Assembly (NCBI GenBank): GCA_047621305.1
Contig: JBLHNB010000006.1
Coordinates: forward strand, 1-64,000
Source: Colwellia_A sp047621305
Lineage (GTDB): Bacteria; Pseudomonadota; Gammaproteobacteria; Enterobacterales; Alteromonadaceae
Reading direction: 5' to 3'
DNA length: 64,000 bases
Made by a program: the position numbers and the translations under genes. Below the pieces are notes generated by a model. The model was not told where the DNA came from, searched no databases, and worked only from the letters and a program-made list of their open reading frames with translations. Numbering within the stretch: the stretch's first letter is position 1; each line of letters begins with the position of its first letter. Shown one piece after another: positions 1 through 7,418 of the stretch.

Positions 1-239
1 AAGCGATCTCATTATGGGATAAAGCTATGCTATCAAAACGGTACCTGATTGAAACTATTAATGATCAGTTAAAGAACATTGCCTATGTAGAGCATACTAG
101 ACACCGCAGTGTGAGTGGATTTATGGCCAATATGTTGGCAGGACTTATCGCTTATTGCATCAAAGAAGATAAGCCCTCTATTAATCTGAATGAAGAAGAT
201 ATTAATTTGATGGCAACCATGAATATAAGCATTGCTTAA
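1..239 (+). CDS. IS982-family transposase, C-terminal end (cut by window edge)
   Basis: The reading frame is open from base 3 to the stop at 237-239. It encodes about 78 residues that look like the C-terminal end of an IS982-type DDE transposase: the stretch KRYLIETINDQLKN, then EHTRHRS and a closing LIAYCIKEDKPSIN are typical of that family. The Glu of the IET motif would be the last acidic catalytic residue. The start and the rest of the catalytic domain lie outside the window, so I cannot tell whether the element is intact. The reading frame ends about 14 bases before a MITE-like fragment, which suggests the insertion sequence ends there. Confidence 0.75.
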   Translation, partial: AISLWDKAMLSKRYLIETINDQLKNIAYVEHTRHRSVSGFMANMLAGLIAYCIKEDKPSINLNEEDINLMATMNISIA

Positions 240-252
240 CCCGATCTCAGGT

Positions 253-294
253 TAGCTTAGCTCTGAAACTGCATCTTGAGGTGTGATGGGTATA
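253..294 (+). repeat. Fragment of the MITE-like element (right end only)
   Basis: These 42 bases match the right end of the element at 4955-5220 (bases 5179-5220) at 36 of 42 positions, including the outer GGGTATA. Only this end is present. The sequence just left of it is the end of the IS982-type gene region, so the insertion sequence probably landed inside a copy of this repeat. The left half, if it survives, would be upstream of the window. Confidence 0.7.
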
Positions 295-322
295 TACAAA
301 GCAATAACAAAGAGGATATTGA

Positions 323-799
323 GTGAGTAAATTAATCGTAGTAGCCGTTATATTGGCGTTAGTGGCATTTTATTTTATACGCAGCAACAATAATAAAGAA
401 GCAGCCAAAGAAAATATCCAACAAGGACTTGATTTTTTAATTGAAAATAAAAGTGCGGAAGGCGTGATAGAAACGCCAACAGGGCTGCAATATAAAGTAA
501 TAACTGCAGGCACAGGTAGTGAACATCCCAGTGCTACAGATAAAGTAAAAGTGCATTATCATGGGACGTTACTCAACGGCACTGTATTTGATAGCTCAGT
601 TGAACGTGATCAACCGATAAGTTTTGGTTTAAACCAAGTGATCAGCGGCTGGACCGAAGGTGTGCAACTTATGGTTGTTGGCGATAAAACACGTTTTTTT
701 ATTCCTGCTAACTTAGGTTACGGTAACAGTGCATCAGGAAAAATAGCTCCTGGTTCCTTGCTCATTTTTGAAGTGGAGTTATTAGCAATTAACGAATAG
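323..799 (+). CDS. Membrane-anchored FKBP-type peptidyl-prolyl isomerase
   Basis: This 158-residue protein would catalyse cis-trans isomerisation of prolyl bonds, probably at the periplasmic face of the inner membrane. Residues 1-20 form a hydrophobic N-terminal segment that looks like an uncleaved anchor. A short helical linker follows, then one FKBP domain from about residue 60 to the end. Family signatures visible are KVHYHGTLLNGTVFDSS, the VISGWTEGVQLM segment and LGYGNSASGKIAPGSLLIFEVEL. The start is GTG, supported by GAGG about 8 bases upstream. It resembles FklB/FkpA-type proteins but has only a vestigial N-terminal dimerisation part. It stands alone, converging with the two-component operon. 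Confidence 0.85.
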   Translation: MSKLIVVAVILALVAFYFIRSNNNKEAAKENIQQGLDFLIENKSAEGVIETPTGLQYKVITAGTGSEHPSATDKVKVHYHGTLLNGTVFDSSVERDQPISFGLNQVISGWTEGVQLMVVGDKTRFFIPANLGYGNSASGKIAPGSLLIFEVELLAINE

Positions 800-821
800 T
801 TAACGTTATACATTAACTATT
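795..821. terminator. AT-rich hairpin between convergent genes (possible terminator)
   Basis: A perfect 9-bp inverted repeat (AATAGTTAA / TTAACTATT, 9-base loop) spans the stop codons of the FKBP gene and of the convergent response-regulator gene. It has no GC core and no clear T tract, so its terminator role is a weak inference from position. Confidence 0.3.
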
Positions 822-2199
822 ATTCATCACGAAAAGCTTCAGGGGTTAAGTGATGACGGTTGAGCAGCTTGTAAAATTCAGTACGATTTCGCTGAGCAAT
901 ACGAGCTGCTTGCGCAACATTCCCCGCTGTTATTCTTAACAATTTGGCTAAATAATCCCGTTCAAATTTATCTCGCGCTTGTTGAAACGAAGGTAAAATA
1001 GTGGTTTTATCACGCAGTGCATTTTTAACCAGTGTTTCACTTATTAACGCTTCGGTAGACAGTGCGACACTTTGCTCAACGACGTTTTGTAATTGCCTAA
1101 TATTACCCGGCCACGGCGCACTAATTAGTACTTCCATCGCGTCTTGAGAAAAACCATTAATGGTATTATTTAAGTTTTCGTTAATTTTAGATAAAAAATA
1201 CTGGGCGAGCAGCGGAATATCTTCTCTGCGTTCGGACAAAGGGGGAAGTTCAAGTTCAACAACGTTTAAACGATAATAAAGATCCTCACGGAAGGTTTTA
1301 TCAATAATAGCTTGTTGCAAATTTTTATGCGTAGCGGCAATGATCCTTACATCAACTTTAATTGATTGGGTGCTACCTACGGGGCGTACTTCTTTTTCTT
1401 GTAGTGCTCTTAATAACTTTACTTGAAAGCTCATTGGCATATCACCAATTTCATCAAGAAACAGTGTGCCACCGCAACTCGCTTGAAATAAGCCAATATG
1501 ATTTCTTTCCGCTCCGGTAAAAGCCCCCTTACAATGGCCAAATAATTCAGACTCTAATAATTGCTCTGGTATCGCGGCACAATTAATCGCGGTAAACGAT
1601 TTATCGCGTCGCTTACTGGCTTGGTGAATAGCCGTCGCTAATAGCTCCTTACCGGTACCACTTTGACTGTGAATTAATAAACTAAAGTCACTATTGGCAA
1701 CTTGTTTTGTTTGTTGTAGTAACGACTCCATAATGGCGCTACGACTAATTATTTTAGCGCGCCAATTATTTTCTTCAGTTTGATCACCTTCTTCGCTAGG
1801 CTGTAAGCGAATGGCTTGTTGTACTGTTGTTAAAAGCTTTTTGCTTTCAAAAGGTTTAGTTAAAAAACTAAATACCCCTTGTTTGGTGGCATTAATCGCA
1901 TCAGGAATGGTACCGTGAGCGGTCATAATGATAACGGGCATATTGGCATGGCGTTGTCTGATTTGTTCAAACAGCGCCATACCGTCCATACCTTCCATTT
2001 TTAAATCACTAACCACTAATTGAGGATGAAAGCTTTCTAGTTTTCCTAAGGCTATTTTAGCGTTGGCGGCTGATTCAACGTCATAACCCGCAGCAGATAA
2101 ACGAATACCCAGCAAGCGCAGTAAATTTGGATCGTCATCAACAATCAAAATTTTACTTTTAATTACGTCATTAGGATGTTGCTCGTTCGATTGTTTCAT
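820..2199 (-). CDS. glrR: Sigma-54-dependent response regulator GlrR (QseF)
   Basis: This NtrC-type activator of 459 residues would be phosphorylated by the kinase encoded two genes upstream. It has a receiver domain (about 15-130, acidic pocket VDDD, phospho-acceptor Asp in VVSDLKMEGMDG near residue 65), a sigma-54-interacting AAA+ domain (Walker A SGTGKE near 187, the sigma-54 contact loop GAFTGA, Walker B LFLDEIGDMP) and a Fis-type helix-turn-helix at the C-terminus (ITAGNVAQAARIAQRNRTEFYKLL, positions about 425-450). Size and order fit the GlrR family. It is the last gene of the kinase/lipoprotein/regulator operon, 2 bases after the lipoprotein gene. Its likely binding sites lie upstream of the operon. 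Confidence 0.9.
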   Translation of the reverse strand: MKQSNEQHPNDVIKSKILIVDDDPNLLRLLGIRLSAAGYDVESAANAKIALGKLESFHPQLVVSDLKMEGMDGMALFEQIRQRHANMPVIIMTAHGTIPDAINATKQGVFSFLTKPFESKKLLTTVQQAIRLQPSEEGDQTEENNWRAKIISRSAIMESLLQQTKQVANSDFSLLIHSQSGTGKELLATAIHQASKRRDKSFTAINCAAIPEQLLESELFGHCKGAFTGAERNHIGLFQASCGGTLFLDEIGDMPMSFQVKLLRALQEKEVRPVGSTQSIKVDVRIIAATHKNLQQAIIDKTFREDLYYRLNVVELELPPLSERREDIPLLAQYFLSKINENLNNTINGFSQDAMEVLISAPWPGNIRQLQNVVEQSVALSTEALISETLVKNALRDKTTILPSFQQARDKFERDYLAKLLRITAGNVAQAARIAQRNRTEFYKLLNRHHLTPEAFRDE

Positions 2200-2201
2200 T
2201 G

Positions 2202-2759
2202 TTACAGTTGCTCGTGATTATTAATGGTTTGTTCAATCTTTTTAAGTTGAATTATCTGTTGTTTTAAGCGCTTAATAGATTGTTGATGCAGTTGTTGCTT
2301 TTGGTGTAGTGAACGTTGAATTAGCTTATTTTCTTTGTCTTTATTTTGTGCATTATTTAATTTTTCTAATGTCAGTAATTGTTCATTTAATTGGTCTCTG
2401 AGCATAGTAATAAACGCTAAGTTTTCTGAGTGATATCGAGAGCTTATATATTGTAATTGAAAGGTATTTAACAATGCCTTAGCGGTATAAGGATTATGGA
2501 TCGGTGAATTAGGCAGAGCATGTATTAGTAATAAATACAGCTCAGCATCGCTATTGTTTACCGTTAAATTATGTTTTTGTTGTATTATTTCTTGTTGTAA
2601 CTCGTCTTGGTTAAGACTTTTTAACCAAAGGTAGTATTGACCATAACTTGTGGTAAGTGTTTGGGCTGAATTAAGTAGCTGACAACCTGTACTTAACAAT
2701 AATAAAAATAGCAAAGCACTAGTTACCCTGACGTTTCGATAGAAAATCATCACATTCAT
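2202..2759 (-). CDS. QseG/YfhG-like outer-membrane lipoprotein
   Basis: This protein of 185 residues has a hydrophobic signal segment ending in the lipobox LLSTGC (Cys near residue 26), so it should be a lipoprotein. The rest is Gln- and Leu-rich. The last ~75 residues are predicted by eye to be a coiled coil with many Gln, Lys and Leu. In enterobacteria a lipoprotein gene, qseG (yfhG), sits between glrK and glrR. The same position and lipobox suggest the same role, as an envelope partner of the kinase. Sequence similarity alone would not have identified it. Its start overlaps the kinase stop by 4 bases. Confidence 0.65.
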   Translation of the reverse strand: MNVMIFYRNVRVTSALLFLLLLSTGCQLLNSAQTLTTSYGQYYLWLKSLNQDELQQEIIQQKHNLTVNNSDAELYLLLIHALPNSPIHNPYTAKALLNTFQLQYISSRYHSENLAFITMLRDQLNEQLLTLEKLNNAQNKDKENKLIQRSLHQKQQLHQQSIKRLKQQIIQLKKIEQTINNHEQL

Positions 2760-4267
2760 GACCTTTTTCCTAAATATTGTGCTTTAGGCAAAGTAATCGT
2801 CACATGAGTCCCTAAAGACTGAGCAGTATCAGTATGACTCTGGACATTTATAGTACCGTTAATTCTCATTAATAACTCCTTTACAATCGTTAATCCTAAA
2901 CCACTACTTTTTATATGATTATCTGTAGGTGGTGAGCCTTGATAAAAAGCATCAAATATTTTTTCTTGTTGCATAGGTTCAATACCCGGCCCTTGATCCC
3001 TTACGCTGAGATGTAGGGCGTTTTCTACTATTTTACAGTCAATCGTAATTTCGCCATGAACAGGGGAATATTTGATCGCATTAGATAATAGATTATCTAC
3101 TATGACACTGAGTTGTTTTTCGTTGCTTTGTATCTGAATGTCATCAACGTTTTTATTTAACGTCAGTTGTTTGCGATTAATGTTAAGTTTTTGTGCAAGT
3201 AAAACGCTTTCAATCAGTTGATGAATATCTATTGGTATGGAATCTTGCAAACTGGTGGAGTCTAAAACGATATTAAAACTCAGTAAGTCTTCAATAAGGC
3301 GCTGTAAACGCGTTACGCTCGATCTAATAATATGACTAATTTCTTGTTGCTCTGCATTTAACTCACCAACACTATGGTCATATAACAATTCTGTACCTTC
3401 ACGTATTGCCGCCAATGGTGTTTTTAATTCATGGGATATATGACGAATGAAACTCGACTTTTGCAGTTCAAGCGCATGTAATCTTGTTCGCATGACTTCT
3501 AAGGCATCTACAATTTCATTTATCTCTGGCGAACTATCTAGTGTAATGCTTTGCTCAAAATTGCCATGTTCAAATTGTTGGATTTTGGTGGTTAATTTTT
3601 TAAGAGGTTTAGTGATCACATAGATAAAAAAAAGGGCGATAACGACAGTTATTGGAATGATCACTAAACTGTTGAGCATGGTTTGACTCAGTGCTATTGC
3701 TGAGGTTCTAATAATATTTACTTGTAGTGTAATTAAGGTATTACTACGGTCAGTTATTTTTTGACTGATGTTAACTAACTGTTTAAATTGCGTTTGTAGA
3801 TCGCTTAAGGATAAGGGTAATGACGTTGTCGTTGATGCTTTTAGTTTTAGTTGCTGCGTAAGTGCGACTAATTCCTGTTTAAGTAGCACGCTGCTTTTAC
3901 TGAGTAAGGTATCATGGTGAGCAATTAAGTTATGATCAACTGAGCTCAACAGAGCATCTTCTTGAAGCAGGTAATTATTAAGTAACTCTTGATCGTTAAG
4001 CACCAAATACTGGCTAGCGTACCTTTCCATTTTAGATAAAGTTGCCCTTAATTCTCCAATATCTTCAGTGAGTTTTGCTGTATTTCTTATTGCAATTTCA
4101 CTGCTTGAAGCCAATTGATTAATTTGTATAGCAGCATAAATAAGTGCCATCACTAACGGCAGTGCCACCAAAGTAAAACCTAAAGGTGTCAGTTTCTTTA
4201 TTGATAAGGTTTCTATCTTTGCACAGCTGCTAGCAATGACTTTAATAATGTGATTTGAGCTTTGCAC
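2756..4267 (-). CDS. glrK: Sensor histidine kinase GlrK (QseE)
   Basis: Inner-membrane sensor kinase of 503 residues. It has two transmembrane segments (about 30-50 and 200-218) flanking a helical periplasmic domain, then a HAMP linker. The HisKA dimerisation domain carries the phospho-acceptor His in HISHELKTPLAAIREGTELL (near residue 277). The HATPase domain has the N box LLSNAIKYSP and G boxes DQGPGI and SSGLGLTIVKELL. It would phosphorylate the GlrR regulator encoded in the same operon. The enterobacterial system responds to envelope stress and controls the small RNA glmY and rpoE; the targets here are not known, but a divergent EF-hand gene is a candidate. Confidence 0.85.
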   Translation of the reverse strand: MQSSNHIIKVIASSCAKIETLSIKKLTPLGFTLVALPLVMALIYAAIQINQLASSSEIAIRNTAKLTEDIGELRATLSKMERYASQYLVLNDQELLNNYLLQEDALLSSVDHNLIAHHDTLLSKSSVLLKQELVALTQQLKLKASTTTSLPLSLSDLQTQFKQLVNISQKITDRSNTLITLQVNIIRTSAIALSQTMLNSLVIIPITVVIALFFIYVITKPLKKLTTKIQQFEHGNFEQSITLDSSPEINEIVDALEVMRTRLHALELQKSSFIRHISHELKTPLAAIREGTELLYDHSVGELNAEQQEISHIIRSSVTRLQRLIEDLLSFNIVLDSTSLQDSIPIDIHQLIESVLLAQKLNINRKQLTLNKNVDDIQIQSNEKQLSVIVDNLLSNAIKYSPVHGEITIDCKIVENALHLSVRDQGPGIEPMQQEKIFDAFYQGSPPTDNHIKSSGLGLTIVKELLMRINGTINVQSHTDTAQSLGTHVTITLPKAQYLGKRS

Positions 4268-4331
4268 TAATGATTACCATCGCTAAATAAATACCCATCA
4301 TTTTAAGTTAAATTGAAGTAAAAAATAAGGG

Positions 4332-4349
4332 TGTCTCAATTTGGAGACG
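4332..4349. promoter_or_regulatory. Putative GlrR binding site 1
   Basis: TGTC-N10-GACG, matching the published enterobacterial GlrR site (TGTC-N10-GACA) at 7 of 8 defined bases. Its core GTCTC-N6-GAGAC is a perfect inverted repeat. It lies in the divergent region between glrK and the EF-hand gene, about 185 bases upstream of the sigma-54-like promoter, a plausible distance for an activator of this class. Confidence 0.5.
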
Positions 4350-4452
4350 TAGCCAGTAATGGTGTTTTGTTTTTATTAGCTTTTGATTTTAAAGGTTTTT
4401 GTGTTTTTATTTAAAAGGATCTTACGTTGAAATTAATAGGATTATTTAAATG

Positions 4453-4470
4453 TGTCGCTAATAGGAGACG
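4453..4470. promoter_or_regulatory. Putative GlrR binding site 2
   Basis: A second TGTC-N10-GACG, identical to site 1 at 14 of 18 positions and 121 bases from it in the same orientation. It is about 65 bases upstream of the sigma-54-like promoter. The recurrence of the whole pattern in one short region makes chance less likely. Confidence 0.5.
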
Positions 4471-4533
4471 AGTATGTAAAGTTGCGTTTTAATTTTATCT
4501 ATATTTATCAGTTGGTTATTGTTTTATTACGGA

Positions 4534-4550
4534 TTGGTATGGTCTGTGCG
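4534..4550 (+). promoter_or_regulatory. Putative sigma-54 promoter of the EF-hand gene
   Basis: TTGGTATG-N4-GTGCG has the invariant GG (4536-4537) and GC (4548-4549) separated by exactly 10 bases, as required at -24/-12. The flanking bases fit the consensus only moderately. Transcription would start near 4561, leaving a leader of about 60 bases before the EF-hand start codon. Confidence 0.45.
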
Positions 4551-4622
4551 ATACCTAGACTGAATATCAATAAAATAGTATCGCGACGTTGCGATGAAGT
4601 TTAAAACCAAATAGGAATAAAT

Positions 4623-4925
4623 ATGAATAATATCAACTTAATTATAGTTTCAATGGTTGTTATTGCAGCCACGTTCACTACGTTATTGGTTAGCGCCTAT
4701 GATGATACTTTGAGCACAGTGCCGCTAACAGAAAAAATGAAGCCAGAAATACAATTTGCGCAACTAGCGGATAAATTTGATACCGACAAAAATGGCTTAT
4801 TGAGTCAAGATGAGCTTAAAGCAAGTGGCAATAGTGATTTATATATTGCATTTAATCAATTAGATACGGATAGCGATACCAATATTAGTGAGCAAGAGTT
4901 TTTGGCGTTTATCAAACATAAATAA
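4623..4925 (+). CDS. Exported EF-hand calcium-binding protein
   Basis: A 100-residue protein with an N-terminal hydrophobic segment (residues 4-25) that acts as signal peptide or anchor. It has two EF-hand loops near the C-terminus: DTDKNGLLSQDE (about residues 53-64) and DTDSDTNISEQE (about 81-92), both with acidic residues at loop positions 1, 3 and 12. It should bind calcium in the periplasm or at the membrane. The start follows AGGAAT. It is transcribed divergently from glrK, behind two GlrR-like boxes and a sigma-54-like promoter, so it may be a direct target of that system. Its role is unknown. Confidence 0.75.
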   Translation: MNNINLIIVSMVVIAATFTTLLVSAYDDTLSTVPLTEKMKPEIQFAQLADKFDTDKNGLLSQDELKASGNSDLYIAFNQLDTDSDTNISEQEFLAFIKHK

Positions 4926-4954
4926 TTAAGTTTCTGAGATTGTAACTGCTCGTC

Positions 4955-5220
4955 TATACCCAAGCCACTTGAAGATGCAGGATTCAGCAAGTCGAGAAAG
5001 GGTTAGCACCAAGGCATTGATTGAAGAGAATGGTTGTTCCATTTTCGAAATCAATAACGCCGGAGATGACCCTTTATCGCCTTGCCCGAAGGGAGCTAAG
5101 CTAGAAAACCAACTCCGCGTTGCAGCACTTGATAAGGGAATAACCATTGTCTTCGTACTGCGCCTTGACCTGATTTCCTAGCTTAGTTCTGAAACTGCAT
5201 CTTCAAGTGGTTTGGGTATA
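4955..5220. mobile_element. 266-bp MITE-like element with 26-bp terminal inverted repeats
   Basis: The ends TATACCCAAGCCACTTGAAG (from 4955) and its counterpart ending at 5220 are inverted repeats over 26 bases with one mismatch. The interior has no convincing gene: open frames on both strands are short and lack family resemblance. The outer TATA suggests TA-rich target preference. A fragment of the same element is at 253-294, so it is dispersed. It looks like a non-autonomous element mobilised by an unidentified transposase. Confidence 0.8.
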
Positions 5221-5300
5221 TATATCCCCGTGGTCATTGAAGATGAGGTTTTTAGATTAATCAAAATCTGGTTCTTCAATAAGTACGGGTATATATACCC
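5214..5300. repeat. Imperfect hairpin unit bounded by GGGTATATATACCC-type palindromes
   Basis: Immediately right of the MITE, two TATA palindromes (near-perfect at 5214-5229, perfect GGGTATATATACCC at 5287-5300) enclose about 57 bases. The two halves of this interior are imperfect inverted repeats (GTGGTCATTGAAGATGAGGT against ACCAGATTTT-type sequence on the other strand). A more degenerate relative starts near 5388 (ATATCCCCGT). These look like small palindromic repeats. Confidence 0.5.
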
Positions 5301-5321
5301 ATTTTATATAGTTCCCTTTTT

Positions 5322-5367
5322 GCCGATTGCTCCCCAACCATGACTCTTTTTAGCAATCGGCTTTTTT
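5322..5367 (+). terminator. Rho-independent terminator
   Basis: A perfect 10-bp stem GCCGATTGCT (5322-5331) / AGCAATCGGC (5352-5361), 20-base loop, followed by six T. On the plus strand it would end transcripts from the EF-hand gene after they cross the MITE. The loop is longer than usual. Confidence 0.65.
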
Positions 5368-5486
5368 ACTGATAACATTAATATCCCCGTTTTAGAAAAT
5401 AATGAGGTAATTAATTCTATCTTCAACAGGTACTAATCGTTACACTTACGTGCAAATTTTTTAGTTAATTAGTATTTAATTATCAC

Positions 5487-5966
5487 ATGAATAAACCTAT
5501 TTCGTACGTTAGTGAATTTACCTTAGACAAAGTGCATTTCAATGAGTGTTATAGTCAATCTGTTGATGATGACTACTCTATCCGAGCCTACTTTAAAGCG
5601 ATTGTTTTAACATTATTTGGTATGGCTTTAGTGCTTTTCACTGAGATAAATGGTTACGCTGCATGGTTTGTTTTTGCTATGGGTATATTAGAAGCGTTAA
5701 GTGTCTATTACCAAAAGCCATGGTGGATCATGCGTCAAATGTTAGGTAAGTCAGCTAAAGGGAAGGTAACGTTAACAATTGATGATAAAGGTATCTTTAC
5801 TAAGTCTCATTATATTGACCATAGTATATTGTGGGAAACGACTACTACACTTACAGCGACTGAAAAAGGCTGGTTAATTACGCATTCATCGGGGAGGAAC
5901 TACATCTCCAATGCTTGTATTTCAGTAGAGGCACAACATTTTTTACTGACCAAAACCCAAAGCTAA
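5487..5966 (+). CDS. YcxB-like small membrane protein
   Basis: 159 residues. Two hydrophobic segments (about 35-52 and 56-74) form a membrane hairpin. They are followed by a soluble beta-rich C-terminal half beginning GKVTLTIDDKGIFTKS, with the ILW and GWLITHSSG elements seen in YcxB-like domains. The layout matches that poorly characterised family, whose function is unknown. No good ribosome binding site precedes the ATG. The downstream permease gene starts 24 bases after the stop, so the two may be cotranscribed. Confidence 0.55.
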   Translation: MNKPISYVSEFTLDKVHFNECYSQSVDDDYSIRAYFKAIVLTLFGMALVLFTEINGYAAWFVFAMGILEALSVYYQKPWWIMRQMLGKSAKGKVTLTIDDKGIFTKSHYIDHSILWETTTTLTATEKGWLITHSSGRNYISNACISVEAQHFLLTKTQS

Positions 5967-5990
5967 TACATAAATAAAGATATCATTCTA

Positions 5991-6866
5991 GTGAACAATC
6001 CAATCCGTTTAAGCAATCCATATTTTATTTTATCCTTTATTCTTTGCTGGTTTTTATTATTATATTTTTCGCCCCTTGCTTGGGGAGCATTATTTGAATA
6101 TGCCCCTTTTAGTTTTTTAGGTGCTGTGGGCGCCATCTTTGCAAATTCTACTGGTGCGGGTGGCGGGGTTGTATTTATTCCAATGTTTAATGAACTGGGG
6201 TTTACCGAAAAACAATCGGTCGCTACCAGTTTTGCCATTCAATGTTTTGGTATGACTGCAGGCGCTATAACGTGGTGGTGTCATTATAAAACGCAAAAAA
6301 CAGAATTGCGCTTATGGCAGGGATTTAAGCGCATTATTACCATTACCAGTATTGCCTCAGTTATAGGTCTTTGGTTAGTTTATCGTTTTGATATTGCATC
6401 ACCTGCTAGCTTGCACCAAAGTTTTAGCTGGTTTTCTTTGCTCTTGGGTATATTTATCATCATAACGGTTTATTTATTAAAGCCGCATCGTGAACGCAGT
6501 CAACTTTATATTTTTGATGGAATAATCTTATCCGTTATCGGACTTTTTGGCGGAGCATTGACGGCTTGGTTATCTGTTGGTGTCGGTGAGTTATTGGCGA
6601 TATACCTTATTTTAAGACGATTTGATATCAGCATGGCAGTGTCTACTGCTGTGATTGTTTCAGCAATAACGGTATGGGCGGGTATTTGGCAACATACCCT
6701 AATGAATTTTCAAGTTTATTGGCAGACAGTGATCTTTGCTGGGCCAGCCGCGGTGTTAGGTGGAATATTTGCTAAAACCTTAGTGGGTTATTTATCAGCA
6801 ACTCGACTGAAACTTTTTTTCGCACTTTGGCTACTCGTGATTGGCTGCTTTGGTATTCAATTTTAA
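5991..6866 (+). CDS. TauE/SafE family sulfite exporter-like permease
   Basis: 291 residues, almost entirely hydrophobic, with about eight predicted transmembrane segments. The first repeat carries FANSTGAGGGVVFIPMFNELGFTEKQSVATSFAIQCFGMTAG-type sequence (about residues 43-85), with the glycine-rich motif and the conserved Ala-Thr-Ser element of the TSUP family. The second repeat has GLFGGALTAWLSVGVGELLA and AVSTAVIVSA. Members move sulfite, sulfoacetate or other organosulfur anions across the inner membrane; the substrate here cannot be told. The start is GTG at 5991 with no obvious Shine-Dalgarno, so the exact start is uncertain. Confidence 0.75.
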   Translation: MNNPIRLSNPYFILSFILCWFLLLYFSPLAWGALFEYAPFSFLGAVGAIFANSTGAGGGVVFIPMFNELGFTEKQSVATSFAIQCFGMTAGAITWWCHYKTQKTELRLWQGFKRIITITSIASVIGLWLVYRFDIASPASLHQSFSWFSLLLGIFIIITVYLLKPHRERSQLYIFDGIILSVIGLFGGALTAWLSVGVGELLAIYLILRRFDISMAVSTAVIVSAITVWAGIWQHTLMNFQVYWQTVIFAGPAAVLGGIFAKTLVGYLSATRLKLFFALWLLVIGCFGIQF

Positions 6867-7314
6867 TCGTGCTGTTTTTCGATTAAGTTTCAAGCGTATT
6901 TACGAAATATTTAAAAACAGCGTGTAAAAGTAGTGAATGACCTTATGAGCACAGATTACATTATTTACTCAATGGTCTTTTGTTACGCAAGGTTAATGGC
7001 ATCCTTGGTGTTAAATTTTAATGGCCTATATTTTTATAAAAACATTTAAAAATCACACTGTAATTATTTAACGAGATATTAACAAAAACATAGCAAATGT
7101 TTAAAAAATCATTATATGAAAGAAGCAATCATCTTGGGATTACGGATCACATTGTTCACTCCCCATAGTCTATTTTTTAGCTAAAAGTGAGTTTATTACC
7201 TAAATATTTCTAATAAATTGGGCTTGAGATCCACAAAAGCCCACAAATTCATAAACTTCCTTAAAGACCTCAATTTTATTGACCTTCAGCCATATCAAAA
7301 TATCGAAACTTTGC
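6867..7314. other. Intergenic region before the dcw cluster
   Basis: About 450 AT-rich bases with no supported gene on either strand. A short inverted repeat (TTAATCG / CGATTAA, 6863-6886) overlaps the permease stop but lacks a T tract. Nothing else was recognised until the mraZ promoter. Confidence 0.5.
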
Positions 7315-7344
7315 TTGACATAGGTTCACATTAGTCACTAAACT
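7315..7344 (+). promoter_or_regulatory. Pmra-type sigma-70 promoter of the dcw cluster
   Basis: Perfect -35 box TTGACA (7315-7320), an 18-bp spacer and a weak -10 box TAAACT (7339-7344). Initiation would fall near 7351, directly on the MraZ operator, as expected for repression. Confidence 0.6.
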
Positions 7345-7351
7345 GGTCAAT

Positions 7352-7376
7352 GTGGAGAAAAGTGGGAAATAGTGGA
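7352..7376 (+). promoter_or_regulatory. MraZ operator: three 10-bp-spaced GTGG repeats
   Basis: GTGGAGAAAA, GTGGGAAATA and GTGGAT form three direct repeats with the GTGG at 7352, 7362 and 7372. In E. coli MraZ binds three TGGGN repeats separated by 5 bases ahead of its own gene. Spacing and position match exactly, so autoregulation by MraZ is likely. Confidence 0.8.
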
Positions 7377-7418
7377 TCAAAACGATTTTCCAAAAAATTT
7401 AACAACAAGAATGAGATT

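Noticed and set aside
4275..4288. GG-N10-GC pattern on the minus strand just before glrK
   Set aside because: Transcription would start inside the glrK coding sequence, and the remaining bases fit sigma-54 poorly.
4926..5181. Overlapping ~70-codon open frames on both strands
   Set aside because: They lie within the MITE-like element and arise from its inverted ends; no family resemblance and no start signals.
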